From Brevundimonas sp. SGAir0440 (lineage in GTDB: Bacteria > Pseudomonadota > Alphaproteobacteria > Caulobacterales > Caulobacteraceae), in assembly GCF_005484585.1 (NCBI RefSeq), contig NZ_CP039435.1, positions 868,001 to 932,000 on the forward strand: 64,000 nt of DNA. The letters are read 5' to 3'. Every line of letters begins with the position of its first letter. Positions within the stretch are counted from its first letter, which is position 1. The position numbers were made by a program, and so were the translations under genes. This document shows, piece after piece, positions 47,461 to 55,526 of this stretch. A model generated the notes under the pieces. The model saw nothing but the letters and a program-made list of their open reading frames with translations. It ran no database searches and was not told where the DNA came from.

Positions 47461-49061
47461 AGCGTCACCACGCGGTCGGCCAGGGCGGCGACGGCTGGGG
47501 AGTGGGTGGCGATCAGGGTGGTGCGGCCGCGCGCGGCCTGACGAATGACGTCGAGCATGGCGCGTTCCGAGGCCGGATCCAGATTCGCGGTCGGCTCGTC
47601 CAGCACGAGAAGCGGCGCCCGCTTCAGGATGGCGCGGGCCAGGCCCAGGCGACGGCGTTCGCCGCCCGACAGGCCGCCGCCGCGCTCGTCGATGGGGCGA
47701 TCGAGATCGCCGGACAGGCCCGCCGTGCGCGCGGCCAGGGCGATGCGGCCGGGGCAGGCGGTGCGATCCGCCAGGCCGATGTTCTCGGCCAGGGTCCCAG
47801 GCGTCACGATCGGGTGCTGGCTGGCCCAGGCGACCCGCCCGGCGATGTCGCCGCACTGACTGAGCCGCGCACCGCCCACCTCGACCTCGCCGCGCGTCAG
47901 GGGCGCGAGGCCGAGCAGCAGATGCAGTAGGCTGGACTTGCCTGCGCCGCTGGCGCCCATCATCGCCACGATCTGGCCCGGCGCGATGTCGAGGTCGAAC
48001 CCGTCGATGACCGGCGCTGAGCCTTCATAAGCGATGGCGACGTCGCGGAAATGGATGGCGGGCGCCCGGTCGCCGATAAGCGCGCGCTGGGCCGGGCGTG
48101 GGTCTGGCGTGATCAGGGATGGGGCCGCGGCCTCGGCGGCCTGGCGATCATGATAGGCGGCCGCCAGTCGGCGCAGCGGCGCATAGACTTCGGGCGCCAG
48201 GGGCAGCACGAAGAAGGCGCGCGACAGGTCCAGCGTCTCGGGAACGGGGAAGGGCAGCAGCCGCAACAGGTTGAAGCCGCAATAGACGGCGATCAGCGCG
48301 ACCGACAAGGCCGAGAAGAACTCCAGCACGCCCGACGACAGGAAGGCGATGCGCATGACGCGGGCGGTGCGGCGCTCCAGCTCGTCCGAGGCCTGGGAGA
48401 TCTGCACCGTCGTGCGGCCCACGGCGTCGAAGGCGAGAATGGCGGGCAGCGTGCGGATACGGTCGATGAACAGACCAGACAGCCGCTCAAGCGCCTGAAA
48501 CTGACGACGGCTTTCGCCCGCCGCAGCCGTGCCCGCCAGGGCCATGCCGACGATGAACGGGAACAGGGTGAACAGCAGAATGCCCGCCGACACCGGGCTG
48601 GCGATCGCGGCGGCGGCGATGATCAGCAGCGGCGAAACGCCTGCGGCGAGGCGCAAAGGCGCAAACCGCGAATAGTAGCCGTCCAGCGCGCCGACCCCTT
48701 CGACCAGGGCCGTCATCTGCGCGCTGGATCGCCGTGCTCGCCCGAACAGGTCTGACAGCAGGCGGCCTCGGACGTCGGTCTTTACCGCCCGACCCAGCTT
48801 CGCGCCGACGATCACGGCGGCCTGGCCGATCAGGCCGCGCGCGATCAGACTGAACACAGCCAGGGCCAACCACGGAGCGGCGGCGGCCGGCGATACGGTC
48901 AGGCTGGAAATCGTCAAAGCCAGCCCCGCCGCGAAGCCGATCGCTGGCGCGACGTCCGCAATGGTCAGCACGCCGGTCAGCAGGGTCAGCCGCCCCCACG
49001 GACGACCGATCTGCTTCAGCCAGGCGGCCGCAGATACAGGGGCGATTGGCACGGCGCTCAT
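47457..49061 (-). CDS. cydD: Thiol reductant ABC exporter CydD
   Basis: 534 residues from the ATG at 49061, with GGAG seven bases upstream; the frame is open to 49136 without a better start. Membrane domain 'RLTLLTGVLTIADVAPAIGF', 'ARGLIGQAAVIVGAKLGRAV', then the ATPase: Walker A GASGAGKSS, 'LSGGERRRLGLARAIL', 'LLVLDEPTANLDP', 'IATHSPAV'. It pairs with CydC. It is the first gene of the cydDC unit and diverges from cydABX-hemN; the 193-base gap contains a perfect Fnr box, which may serve both directions. Confidence 0.92.
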   Translation of the reverse strand: MSAVPIAPVSAAAWLKQIGRPWGRLTLLTGVLTIADVAPAIGFAAGLALTISSLTVSPAAAAPWLALAVFSLIARGLIGQAAVIVGAKLGRAVKTDVRGRLLSDLFGRARRSSAQMTALVEGVGALDGYYSRFAPLRLAAGVSPLLIIAAAAIASPVSAGILLFTLFPFIVGMALAGTAAAGESRRQFQALERLSGLFIDRIRTLPAILAFDAVGRTTVQISQASDELERRTARVMRIAFLSSGVLEFFSALSVALIAVYCGFNLLRLLPFPVPETLDLSRAFFVLPLAPEVYAPLRRLAAAYHDRQAAEAAAPSLITPDPRPAQRALIGDRAPAIHFRDVAIAYEGSAPVIDGFDLDIAPGQIVAMMGASGAGKSSLLHLLLGLAPLTRGEVEVGGARLSQCGDIAGRVAWASQHPIVTPGTLAENIGLADRTACPGRIALAARTAGLSGDLDRPIDERGGGLSGGERRRLGLARAILKRAPLLVLDEPTANLDPASERAMLDVIRQAARGRTTLIATHSPAVAALADRVVTL

Positions 49062-49168
49062 CAGGCGACTCCAGCGCTCGGCGCAGGCCTCGCGCCACTG
49101 GGCGAAACGTCGTTGGACGAAATGTCCAAGGACCAAGCGTCCAATAGGGCCGCGCGTTCGCTGCCGCT

Positions 49169-49182
49169 TTGATCGAGATCAA
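49169..49182. promoter_or_regulatory. Fnr/FixK-type box upstream of cydA (and cydD)
   Basis: TTGATCGAGATCAA, a perfect TTGAT-N4-ATCAA palindrome, 72 bases before the cydA ATG and 107 bases before cydD. It fits activation by the Fnr-type regulator encoded at 45074-45817. The position (about -40 from a start near 49220) would be right for a class II site for cydA. Confidence 0.85.
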
Positions 49183-49254
49183 GGCGGGCGTCCCGCGCAA
49201 CGCCTACGGCCGACGAAACGTCGGTCCAGCAGACCGATTCCTCGGAGCAACGCC

Positions 49255-50838
49255 ATGATCGACCTCGCGGTCGTCGACCTGTCCCGGCTGCAGTTCGCGC
49301 TGACAGCCCTTTACCACTTCCTGTTCGTTCCCCTGACGCTGGGGCTGTCGTTCATGCTGGTCATCATGGAGTCGATCTATGTGATGACCCGCCGGCCCAT
49401 CTGGAGGACGATCACCCGGTTCTGGGGCGTGCTGTTCGGCATCAACTTCGTACTGGGCGTCGCGACCGGCATCACCATGGAGTTCCAGTTCGGCATGAAC
49501 TGGAGCTATTACAGCCACTATGTCGGCGACATCTTCGGCGCGCCGCTGGCCATCGAAGGGCTGATGGCCTTCTTCCTGGAGGCGACCTTTGTCGGCCTGA
49601 TGTTCTTCGGCTGGGACAAGCTCAAGCCGCACGCCCACCTGTTCGTCACCTTCATGGTCGCGCTGGGCACCAATCTGTCGGCCCTGTGGATCCTGATCGC
49701 CAACGGCTGGATGCAGAACCCGGTCGGCGCCGCCTTCAATCCCGACACGATGCGGATGGAGGTCACGGACTTCATGGCCGTGGTGTTCAACCCGGTGGCC
49801 CAGGCCAAGTTCGTCCACACCGTTTCGGCCGGCTATGTCTGCGCCTCGGTCTTCGTTCTGGGCGTTTCGGCCTTCTATCTGCTGCGTGGCAAGCACGTCG
49901 GCTTCGCCAAGCGGTCGATGACGGTGGCCTCTGCGTTCGGTCTGGCGGCGTCGCTGTCGGCCGTCGTGCTGGGCGACCAGTCCGGCTACAATCTGACCGA
50001 CAACCAGAAGATGAAGCTCGCCGCTCTGGAGGCCATGTGGCACACCGAGCCTGCGCCCGCAGGCCTGACGCTGATCGGCGTTCCCTCGATGAAGGACCGC
50101 GAGACCCATTTCGGCGTTCACGTGCCGTGGATCATGGGGCTGATCGCGACCCGCACCATCGACAAGCCCGTCGAAGGCATCTTCGAACTGGTCGCCACGG
50201 CTGAGGACCGCATCGAATCCGGCGTCATCGCCTATGACGCGCTGGAGAAGGTCAAGGCTGACCCGGCCGATCCCGTCGCGCGCGGCGTGTTCGAGACCCA
50301 CCGCCGCGACCTGGGCTATGGCCTGCTGCTGAAGCGCCACGTCGCCGATCCCCGCCAGGCCACGCCGGCGCTGATCCAGCAGACAGCATGGGAGACGGTG
50401 CCGAACGTCCCGGCCCTGTTCTGGAGCTTCCGCATCATGGCGGGCGTCGGAATGTTCATGATCGCCCTGTTCGGGACCGCCTTCGTGCTGTGCACCCTGC
50501 GCAAGCATCAGACGAAGTGGTTCCTGCGCCTTGCCGTCCTGGCCATCCCTCTGCCGTGGATCGCGATCGAGTTCGGGTGGATCCTGGCCGAGTTCGGCCG
50601 CCAGCCGTGGGCGGTGGAGGGCGTGCTGCCCACCTTCCTGGGCGCCTCGTCCCTGACCGTGCCGCAGCTGTGGGCCACGATCGTCGGCTTCACCCTGCTG
50701 TATGGCGCCCTGGCGGTGGTCGAGGTGCGGCTGATGCTCTTCGCCATCAAAAAGGGGCCGTTCCACGAACAGGAGACGTTCGGCGAACCCAGCCCCGAAG
50801 CCCCGGCCGAGCGCGTTCCCGCCCCCGCCGTGGCCTGA
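49255..50838 (+). CDS. cydA: Cytochrome bd ubiquinol oxidase subunit I
   Basis: 527 residues from the ATG at 49255 (CGGAGCA site); earlier in-frame starts lie in the cydD region. Nine membrane helices. Haem ligands: His of 'ALYHFLFVPLTLGLSF' (b595 ligand), His of the 'DVQSGHG-like' region replaced by family-typical 'LGDQSGYNL', and Met of 'MGLIA' class; the GRQPW motif is at residue 448. The Q-loop (residues 240-390) is of normal rather than long type. With CydB it reduces oxygen to water at high affinity. It starts the cydABX-hemN operon. Confidence 0.93.
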   Translation: MIDLAVVDLSRLQFALTALYHFLFVPLTLGLSFMLVIMESIYVMTRRPIWRTITRFWGVLFGINFVLGVATGITMEFQFGMNWSYYSHYVGDIFGAPLAIEGLMAFFLEATFVGLMFFGWDKLKPHAHLFVTFMVALGTNLSALWILIANGWMQNPVGAAFNPDTMRMEVTDFMAVVFNPVAQAKFVHTVSAGYVCASVFVLGVSAFYLLRGKHVGFAKRSMTVASAFGLAASLSAVVLGDQSGYNLTDNQKMKLAALEAMWHTEPAPAGLTLIGVPSMKDRETHFGVHVPWIMGLIATRTIDKPVEGIFELVATAEDRIESGVIAYDALEKVKADPADPVARGVFETHRRDLGYGLLLKRHVADPRQATPALIQQTAWETVPNVPALFWSFRIMAGVGMFMIALFGTAFVLCTLRKHQTKWFLRLAVLAIPLPWIAIEFGWILAEFGRQPWAVEGVLPTFLGASSLTVPQLWATIVGFTLLYGALAVVEVRLMLFAIKKGPFHEQETFGEPSPEAPAERVPAPAVA

Positions 50839-50862
50839 CCCAAGACCTTAGGACATCCGACA

Positions 50863-52011
50863 ATGGATCTTCCCCTCGACTTCGCCACCCTTCGTTTGAT
50901 CTGGTGGGGGCTGCTGGGCGTGCTTCTGATCGCCTTCGCACTGACCGACGGTTTCGACCTGGGCGTCGGCGCCCTTCTGCCCTTCGTCGCCAGGACCGAC
51001 GAGGAACGCCGCATGGTGATCAACACCGTCGGCGCCACCTGGGAAGGCAACCAGGTGTGGTTCATCCTGGGCGGCGGCGCCATCTTCGCCGCCTGGCCCT
51101 TCGTCTACGCCGTCAGTTTCTCAGGCTTCTACCTGGCCATGTTCCTGGTGCTGTCCGCGCTGATCCTGCGGCCGGTGTCGTTCAAATATCGCTCCAAGCG
51201 GGCGTCGCCCAAGTGGCGGTCGTTCTGGGACTGGTGCCTGTTCATCGGCGGTTTCGTCCCGGCCCTGGTGTTCGGGGTGGCGGTGGGGAACGTCCTCTTG
51301 GGCGCGCCCTTCCATCTGGATGGCGACCTGCGGTCCTTCTACGACGGCACGTTGCTCGGCCTGTTCACCCCTTTCAGCCTGATCGCCGGGCTGTTGTCGG
51401 TGGCCATGCTGGTCCTGCACGGCGCGGCCTGGCTGTCGGTCAAGGCGGAGCCCGGCCCTGTTATGGAGCGGGCGCGATTGTTCGGCACGGTCGCCGCTGT
51501 TCTGGCCCTGATCCTGTTCGCGGTCGGCGGACTCTATGTCGCTTACGGCGGCCTAGGCTACCGGATCACCGGCGCGCTGGACGTCAACGGCTTCTCCAAC
51601 CCGCTGCGTACGACCGTCGAGGCCACGCCCGGCTCCTGGCTGGATAACTACGGCCGCTATCCGTGGATGCTGATTGCACCGGCCCTGGGCTTCCTCGGCG
51701 CGCTGGTCGGCCTGATCGGGATGTGGCGGCGGTCCGCGCCACTGGCGTTCGGCGGATCTTCCCTGTCCACCGTGGGCATCATCTCCACGGTCGGCCTGTC
51801 GATGTTCCCGTTCATCCTGCCCAGCTCGGTCAATCCGCAATCCAGCCTGACGGTGTGGAACGCCTCGTCCAGCCATCTGACCCTGTTCATCATGCTGATC
51901 TGCACGGCGATCTTCCTGCCTCTGGTGCTGCTCTACACCGCCTGGGTCTATCGCGTGCTCTGGGGCCGGACATCGACCGCCGCCCTCAAGACCAATCCCG
52001 ATCTGTACTGA
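50863..52011 (+). CDS. cydB: Cytochrome bd ubiquinol oxidase subunit II
   Basis: 382 residues with eight membrane helices: 'LRLIWWGLLGVLLIAFALTD', 'GFDLGVGALLPFVART', 'VGATWEGNQVWFILGGGAIF', 'AAWPFVYAVSFSGFYLAMFL', and 'STVGIISTVGLSMFPFILPS'. Gly-Phe-Asp and Glu-Gly-Asn-Gln-Val-Trp are the family signatures. The subunit stabilises the oxidase and has no haem of its own. It lies 24 bases after cydA and 19 bases before cydX. Confidence 0.95.
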   Translation: MDLPLDFATLRLIWWGLLGVLLIAFALTDGFDLGVGALLPFVARTDEERRMVINTVGATWEGNQVWFILGGGAIFAAWPFVYAVSFSGFYLAMFLVLSALILRPVSFKYRSKRASPKWRSFWDWCLFIGGFVPALVFGVAVGNVLLGAPFHLDGDLRSFYDGTLLGLFTPFSLIAGLLSVAMLVLHGAAWLSVKAEPGPVMERARLFGTVAAVLALILFAVGGLYVAYGGLGYRITGALDVNGFSNPLRTTVEATPGSWLDNYGRYPWMLIAPALGFLGALVGLIGMWRRSAPLAFGGSSLSTVGIISTVGLSMFPFILPSSVNPQSSLTVWNASSSHLTLFIMLICTAIFLPLVLLYTAWVYRVLWGRTSTAALKTNPDLY

Positions 52012-52030
52012 CCCTTAGGAGCGCAGAACC

Positions 52031-52180
52031 ATGTGGTATTTTTCCTGGATCCTGGGGCTTGGCCTGGCCGTCGGTTTCGGCGTGCTGAACGGCCTGTGGC
52101 ACGAGTTCCATCTGTTTGACGAAGGCGACGCCGGCCTGTCCACGCCCGACGCATCGAAAGAGGGCGATGTCCCTCTCTAG
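52031..52180 (+). CDS. cydX: Cytochrome bd small subunit CydX
   Basis: 49 residues, too short for most gene callers. Begins MWYFSWILGLGLAVGFGVLN, one membrane helix with the conserved Trp-Tyr-Phe-x-Trp-Ile-Leu-Gly of CydX, and 'GLWHEFHLFD' after it. TTAGGAG precedes the start. The acidic C-terminal tail is longer than in the E. coli protein (37 residues). CydX is needed for a stable CydAB complex. Its last 14 bases overlap hemN. Confidence 0.9.
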   Translation: MWYFSWILGLGLAVGFGVLNGLWHEFHLFDEGDAGLSTPDASKEGDVPL

Positions 52181-53543
52181 CCCCGCGCGCCTGCCCGTTC
52201 GCGACCTGATCGCGCGCTATGACGCCCATGCGCCACGCTATACCTCCTATCCGACGGCGGCCCAGTTCACGCCTGCCGTCGGGCCCGGCGAATGGGCCGA
52301 CTGGCTGGGGCGCTTGCCCTCCGATCAGCCGGTCTCGCTGTATCTCCACCTGCCGTTCTGCAAGCGGCTGTGCTGGTACTGCGGCTGCAACACCCGGGCG
52401 GTGAACCGACCCGGCGTCATCTCCAGCTATGTCGATCTGCTGCTGCGCGAGGCGGATTTGGTCCTGGCCCGGATTGGCCGCCCGGTCCGTGTCGGATCGA
52501 TCCATCTGGGCGGCGGCACCCCGAACATGCTGCCGCCGGACGATCTGGAACGACTGTTCGCCGGTCTGTCCGCGCGGTTCGACCTGGGCGACTGTTTCGA
52601 GGTCGCCGCCGAGTTGGATCCCGAAGTCCTGACGCCGGAGTGGGTCGAGGCGGCGGGCCGCATCGGCCTGAGCCGCGCCAGTCTGGGCGTGCAGGACCTG
52701 TCGCCAAGCGTGCAGGCGGCGGTGAACCGGCCCGAGCGTTTCGAAACCATTCGCTGGGCGGTCGAGGCCCTGCGGGGGCAGGGCGTGACCTCCCTCAACC
52801 TGGATCTGATGTACGGCCTGCCGCTTCAGGCCGTCGAGAACGTCATCACCACCCTGGGCCAGGTCACGACGCTGAGACCCGAACGGATCGCCCTTTTCGG
52901 CTATGCCCATGTGCCGTGGATGAAGCCGCATCAGCGGTTGATCAACGACGCCGATCTGCCGGGCGCCGAAGCGCGCTTCGCTCAAAGCCAGGCGGCGGCG
53001 CGCTATCTGGTCGGCAAGGGATGGCAGGCGATCGGACTGGACCATTTCGCGCTGCCGCACGACGGGCTGGCGGCGGCGGACCGGGCCGGACGGCTGCATC
53101 GCAACTTCCAGGGCTACACCACCGACGCTGCAGACGTGCTGATCGGCCTGGGCGCTTCGTCGATCAGCCGCACGCCCAGGGGCTATGTTCAGAACCAGGC
53201 GCAGGAACGCGACTGGCGCCGCGCTGTCGAGGCCGGCGACCTGCCGGTCGCTCGAGGCGTCGCCCTGACCGAACGCGACGCGTTCGTCAGCCAGATTATC
53301 GAGCGGCTGATGTGCGATTTCGTCGTTGATCTGGCGCCCATCGTTCGACGTCGCGGTCGAGACCTGTCGGACGTCGCCGGCGCCTTGTCCCTGTTGGAGC
53401 GCTTCGTCGACGACGGTCTGGTGCGGATCGACGGGACGGTGGTGGCGGTGACCGACCTGGGCCGCCCCTTCGTCCGGGCGGTTTGCGCCGCCTTCGATCC
53501 CAATGCGGCGGCTCTTCAGCAAAGGCATGCGCGGGTGGTGTGA
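52167..53543 (+). CDS. hemN: Oxygen-independent coproporphyrinogen III oxidase
   Basis: 458 residues from the ATG at 52167, inside the end of cydX, with AAGAGGG upstream. Radical-SAM motif CxxxCxxC ('PFCKRLCWYCGC') with the fourth Cys typical of HemN, 'GSIHLGGGTPN', 'GVQDLSPSVQAAVNRP', 'LDLMYGLPLQ' and the C-terminal 'FVSQIIERLMCDF'. It makes protoporphyrinogen precursor without oxygen, so haem synthesis continues at low oxygen. Its place in the cyd operon under an Fnr box is functionally consistent. Confidence 0.93.
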   Translation: MSLSSPARLPVRDLIARYDAHAPRYTSYPTAAQFTPAVGPGEWADWLGRLPSDQPVSLYLHLPFCKRLCWYCGCNTRAVNRPGVISSYVDLLLREADLVLARIGRPVRVGSIHLGGGTPNMLPPDDLERLFAGLSARFDLGDCFEVAAELDPEVLTPEWVEAAGRIGLSRASLGVQDLSPSVQAAVNRPERFETIRWAVEALRGQGVTSLNLDLMYGLPLQAVENVITTLGQVTTLRPERIALFGYAHVPWMKPHQRLINDADLPGAEARFAQSQAAARYLVGKGWQAIGLDHFALPHDGLAAADRAGRLHRNFQGYTTDAADVLIGLGASSISRTPRGYVQNQAQERDWRRAVEAGDLPVARGVALTERDAFVSQIIERLMCDFVVDLAPIVRRRGRDLSDVAGALSLLERFVDDGLVRIDGTVVAVTDLGRPFVRAVCAAFDPNAAALQQRHARVV

Positions 53544-53560
53544 GTGGACAGATTGTCCAC
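53544..53560 (+). terminator. Inverted repeat after hemN
   Basis: GTGGACA-GAT-TGTCCAC immediately after the hemN stop codon; short hairpin without a T-run. Could end the cyd operon or be an operator for ompW. Confidence 0.35.
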
Positions 53561-53572
53561 CCGCTGAACGAT

Positions 53573-53586
53573 TTGCGCTGGATCAA
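53573..53586. promoter_or_regulatory. Degenerate Fnr-like box upstream of ompW
   Basis: TTGCGCTGGATCAA: the right half ATCAA is perfect and the left half TTGCG differs by two bases from TTGAT. It lies 86 bases before the ompW ATG. OmpW genes are often Fnr-controlled, which supports the reading. Confidence 0.4.
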
Positions 53587-53671
53587 GGCTGAGGCGTCCA
53601 CCGGGGCGCACACCCCGCTCAGACGCCTGACAAAGGCCGCACGACGCGGCCATGGCGTCGGGGATCAGAAG

Positions 53672-54328
53672 ATGAAGACCAAGACCCTGCTGCTCGCCGC
53701 TGCCGCCTTCACCGCCTGCGCGGCGCCGGCCTTTGCTCAGACATCCGTCGCCTGGGAGACGCCCAAGAAGGGCGACTTCTTGGTGAGCGGGCGCGTCACC
53801 GACGTCTTCTCCCAGGCCGATGACGCCATCACCACAGCCGCGGGCGCCGACACCGGCCTGAAGGTGGATGTGGGCGACAGCGTCATGCCGACCCTGAGCT
53901 TCACCTACTTCCTGACCGATCACTTCGCGGTCGAGGCGATCGTGGGCACGACCCGGCACGAAATCCGCGCGCAGGGCGGCGCGACGGACGTGGCCGTGCA
54001 TGAGACCTGGGTTCTGCCGCCGGTGGTCACCCTGCAGTACCGTCCGCTGAGCCAGGGGAGCTTCAGCCCCTATTTCGGCGCGGGCGTGAACTACATGCTG
54101 TTCTACAGCGGCAAGGACAAGAACGGCTTCACCGTCGATCTGGACGACGGTTTCGGCTACGCGCTTCAAGCGGGCGTGGACGTCGGCATTAAGGGGCCCT
54201 GGAGCCTGAACCTTGACGTCAAGAAGGTCTGGTTCGAGACCGACGCCAGGATCAACGACGGCGCCTTGAAGTCCAGCGTGAACCTCGATCCGTGGGTCGT
54301 GTCTCTGGGCGTCAGCCGCAAGTTTTAG
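53672..54328 (+). CDS. OmpW-family outer-membrane protein
   Basis: 218 residues. The signal peptide ends in 'APAFAQ' (residue 23). The mature protein is an eight-stranded barrel: 'DFLVSGRVTDVFSQADDAIT', 'MPTLSFTYFLTDHFAVEAIV', 'PVVTLQYRPLSQGSFSPYFG', 'AGVNYMLFYSG', 'VKKVWFETDARI', ending in Phe ('LGVSRKF') as barrel proteins do. OmpW forms a hydrophobic channel and is often induced at low oxygen. It lies directly after the cyd operon with a degenerate Fnr box, so it is probably part of the same response. Confidence 0.9.
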   Translation: MKTKTLLLAAAAFTACAAPAFAQTSVAWETPKKGDFLVSGRVTDVFSQADDAITTAAGADTGLKVDVGDSVMPTLSFTYFLTDHFAVEAIVGTTRHEIRAQGGATDVAVHETWVLPPVVTLQYRPLSQGSFSPYFGAGVNYMLFYSGKDKNGFTVDLDDGFGYALQAGVDVGIKGPWSLNLDVKKVWFETDARINDGALKSSVNLDPWVVSLGVSRKF

Positions 54329-54381
54329 CTGGAGCCCCTAGGGGTCGCCGACCCTTGTCCCATTGACTGGAACACCGATGC

Positions 54382-54406
54382 GGCGCTCTTTTTCCGAAAG
54401 AGCGCC
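54382..54406 (+). promoter_or_regulatory. Hairpin just upstream of the GAF/Fis regulator start
   Basis: GGCGCTCTTT-TTCCG-AAAGAGCGCC, a perfect ten-base stem ending 11 bases before the ATG and close to the AAGGAA ribosome site. No T-run follows. It may end ompW transcripts or restrict translation of the regulator. Confidence 0.4.
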
Positions 54407-54417
54407 AAGGAACATCA

Positions 54418-55389
54418 ATGGTCGCGCAAATGGGAAACGGCCACGGCAAGCTGATCAAACAGGCACTGGACGCCGCCGGAGGTGAGGCGCGTTCGGCCCT
54501 GGCGGCGTCATGGCGACGGTCGATGTCGCTTTATGGGCTCGATCCTGAGGATGAAGGCCGACCGAACACCCTGACAGACCAGGAGTTGCGCGAAGCCCGG
54601 GACGCCCTAGAGCCGATGACAACGGCGGCTCAGGACTCGCTTGACCGACTGTTCCTCGCCGTCGGCGACACAGGATGCTGTGTCCTTCTCACCAACGCTG
54701 AAGGGGTGACCCTGGAGCGGCGAGGCGCAGCGGCGGATGATGAGATCTTCCGCCGCTGGGGATTATGGCCCGGCGCGGTCTGGTCTGAGGCTGTTGAGGG
54801 TACAAACGGCATCGGCACGGCTTTGGCCGAACGTCGGCCGCTGACCATCCATCGCGATCAGCATTTTCATACCCGTAACACGGCGCTCAGTTGCACCAGC
54901 CATCCCATCTACGGTCCGACAGGGCGGCTGGCGGGCTTGTTGGACGTCTCGTCGTGCCGTGCCGATGCGACGCAAGGCGTATTGGGGTTGATCGCGGCGG
55001 CGGTGGCGGACGCTGCGAGAGCGATCGAGGCGCAAACTTTCCGATACGCCTTTCCCCAGGCGCGCATCGTGCTGACTGACGATGCGGCCGGACGAAACAC
55101 CGCGGCCCTGCTGGCGGTTGACCAGGACGATCTGGTGGTTGGAGCGACGCGCGCCGCACGCCTTGCGCTCGCGATCACCGACGACCGGATCGCAAACCAG
55201 CTCGCGGCGTCGGAGGTGTTGGGCGTAGGCGCCGTGGAAGCCGATCTTCTGAACGCCGAACGCGGCGCGGTGCGTCGCGCGCTAGCGTTGAGCGGCGGCA
55301 ATGTCTCGGCGGCCGCGCGCGCTCTTGGGGTGAGCCGCGCGACCCTGCACCGCAAGCTGCACCGGCTCGGCCTTTCTAACGCACCTTAA
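54418..55389 (+). CDS. GAF-domain/Fis-HTH regulator (AcoR-like, lacking AAA+)
   Basis: 323 residues. An AcoR-type N-terminus ('ASWRRSMSLYGLDPE') leads into a GAF domain (residues 60-200: 'LDRLFLAVGDTGCCVLLTNA', 'WSEAVEGTNGIGTALAERRP', 'CTSHPIYGPTGRLAGLLDVS'). The C-terminal 40 residues form a Fis-type HTH ('RRALALSGGNVSAAARALGV', 'SRATLHRKLHRLGL'). The AAA+ sigma-54 activator domain that AcoR has between these is absent, so it cannot open sigma-54 complexes. It should bind the palindrome upstream of the adjacent aldehyde dehydrogenase gene and act as a sigma-54-independent regulator, sensing acetaldehyde or a similar compound (inference). Confidence 0.82.
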   Translation: MVAQMGNGHGKLIKQALDAAGGEARSALAASWRRSMSLYGLDPEDEGRPNTLTDQELREARDALEPMTTAAQDSLDRLFLAVGDTGCCVLLTNAEGVTLERRGAAADDEIFRRWGLWPGAVWSEAVEGTNGIGTALAERRPLTIHRDQHFHTRNTALSCTSHPIYGPTGRLAGLLDVSSCRADATQGVLGLIAAAVADAARAIEAQTFRYAFPQARIVLTDDAAGRNTAALLAVDQDDLVVGATRAARLALAITDDRIANQLAASEVLGVGAVEADLLNAERGAVRRALALSGGNVSAAARALGVSRATLHRKLHRLGLSNAP

Positions 55390-55397
55390 TAAGCGAT

Positions 55398-55417
55398 CTG
55401 TCGCAGTTCTGCGACAG
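55398..55417. promoter_or_regulatory. Palindrome between regulator and aldehyde dehydrogenase
   Basis: CTGTCGCA-GTTC-TGCGACAG, an eight-base perfect inverted repeat, nine bases after the regulator stop and 110 bases before the dehydrogenase ATG. TGTCGC-N6-GCGACA resembles binding sites of AcoR-type Fis-HTH regulators, so it is a likely site for the upstream gene's product. Confidence 0.65.
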
Positions 55418-55526
55418 GTTTGCGCCGCAGCATGGCAGCGGCGTATGGAGTCACGTGCTCCGCAGGATGACCTTCTGATCCAAAGACGTCGACAATCGAC
55501 GCCAGAGGACAACGCAGGAGGCCTTC

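Noticed and set aside
49204..50766. 520-codon open frame on the minus strand
   Set aside because: Antisense to cydA, with no motif and no ribosome site.
55430..55470. Sigma-54 promoter of the aldehyde dehydrogenase
   Set aside because: TGGCAG is present but the -12 partner does not read TTGC at the right spacing, and the nearby regulator has no AAA+ domain.
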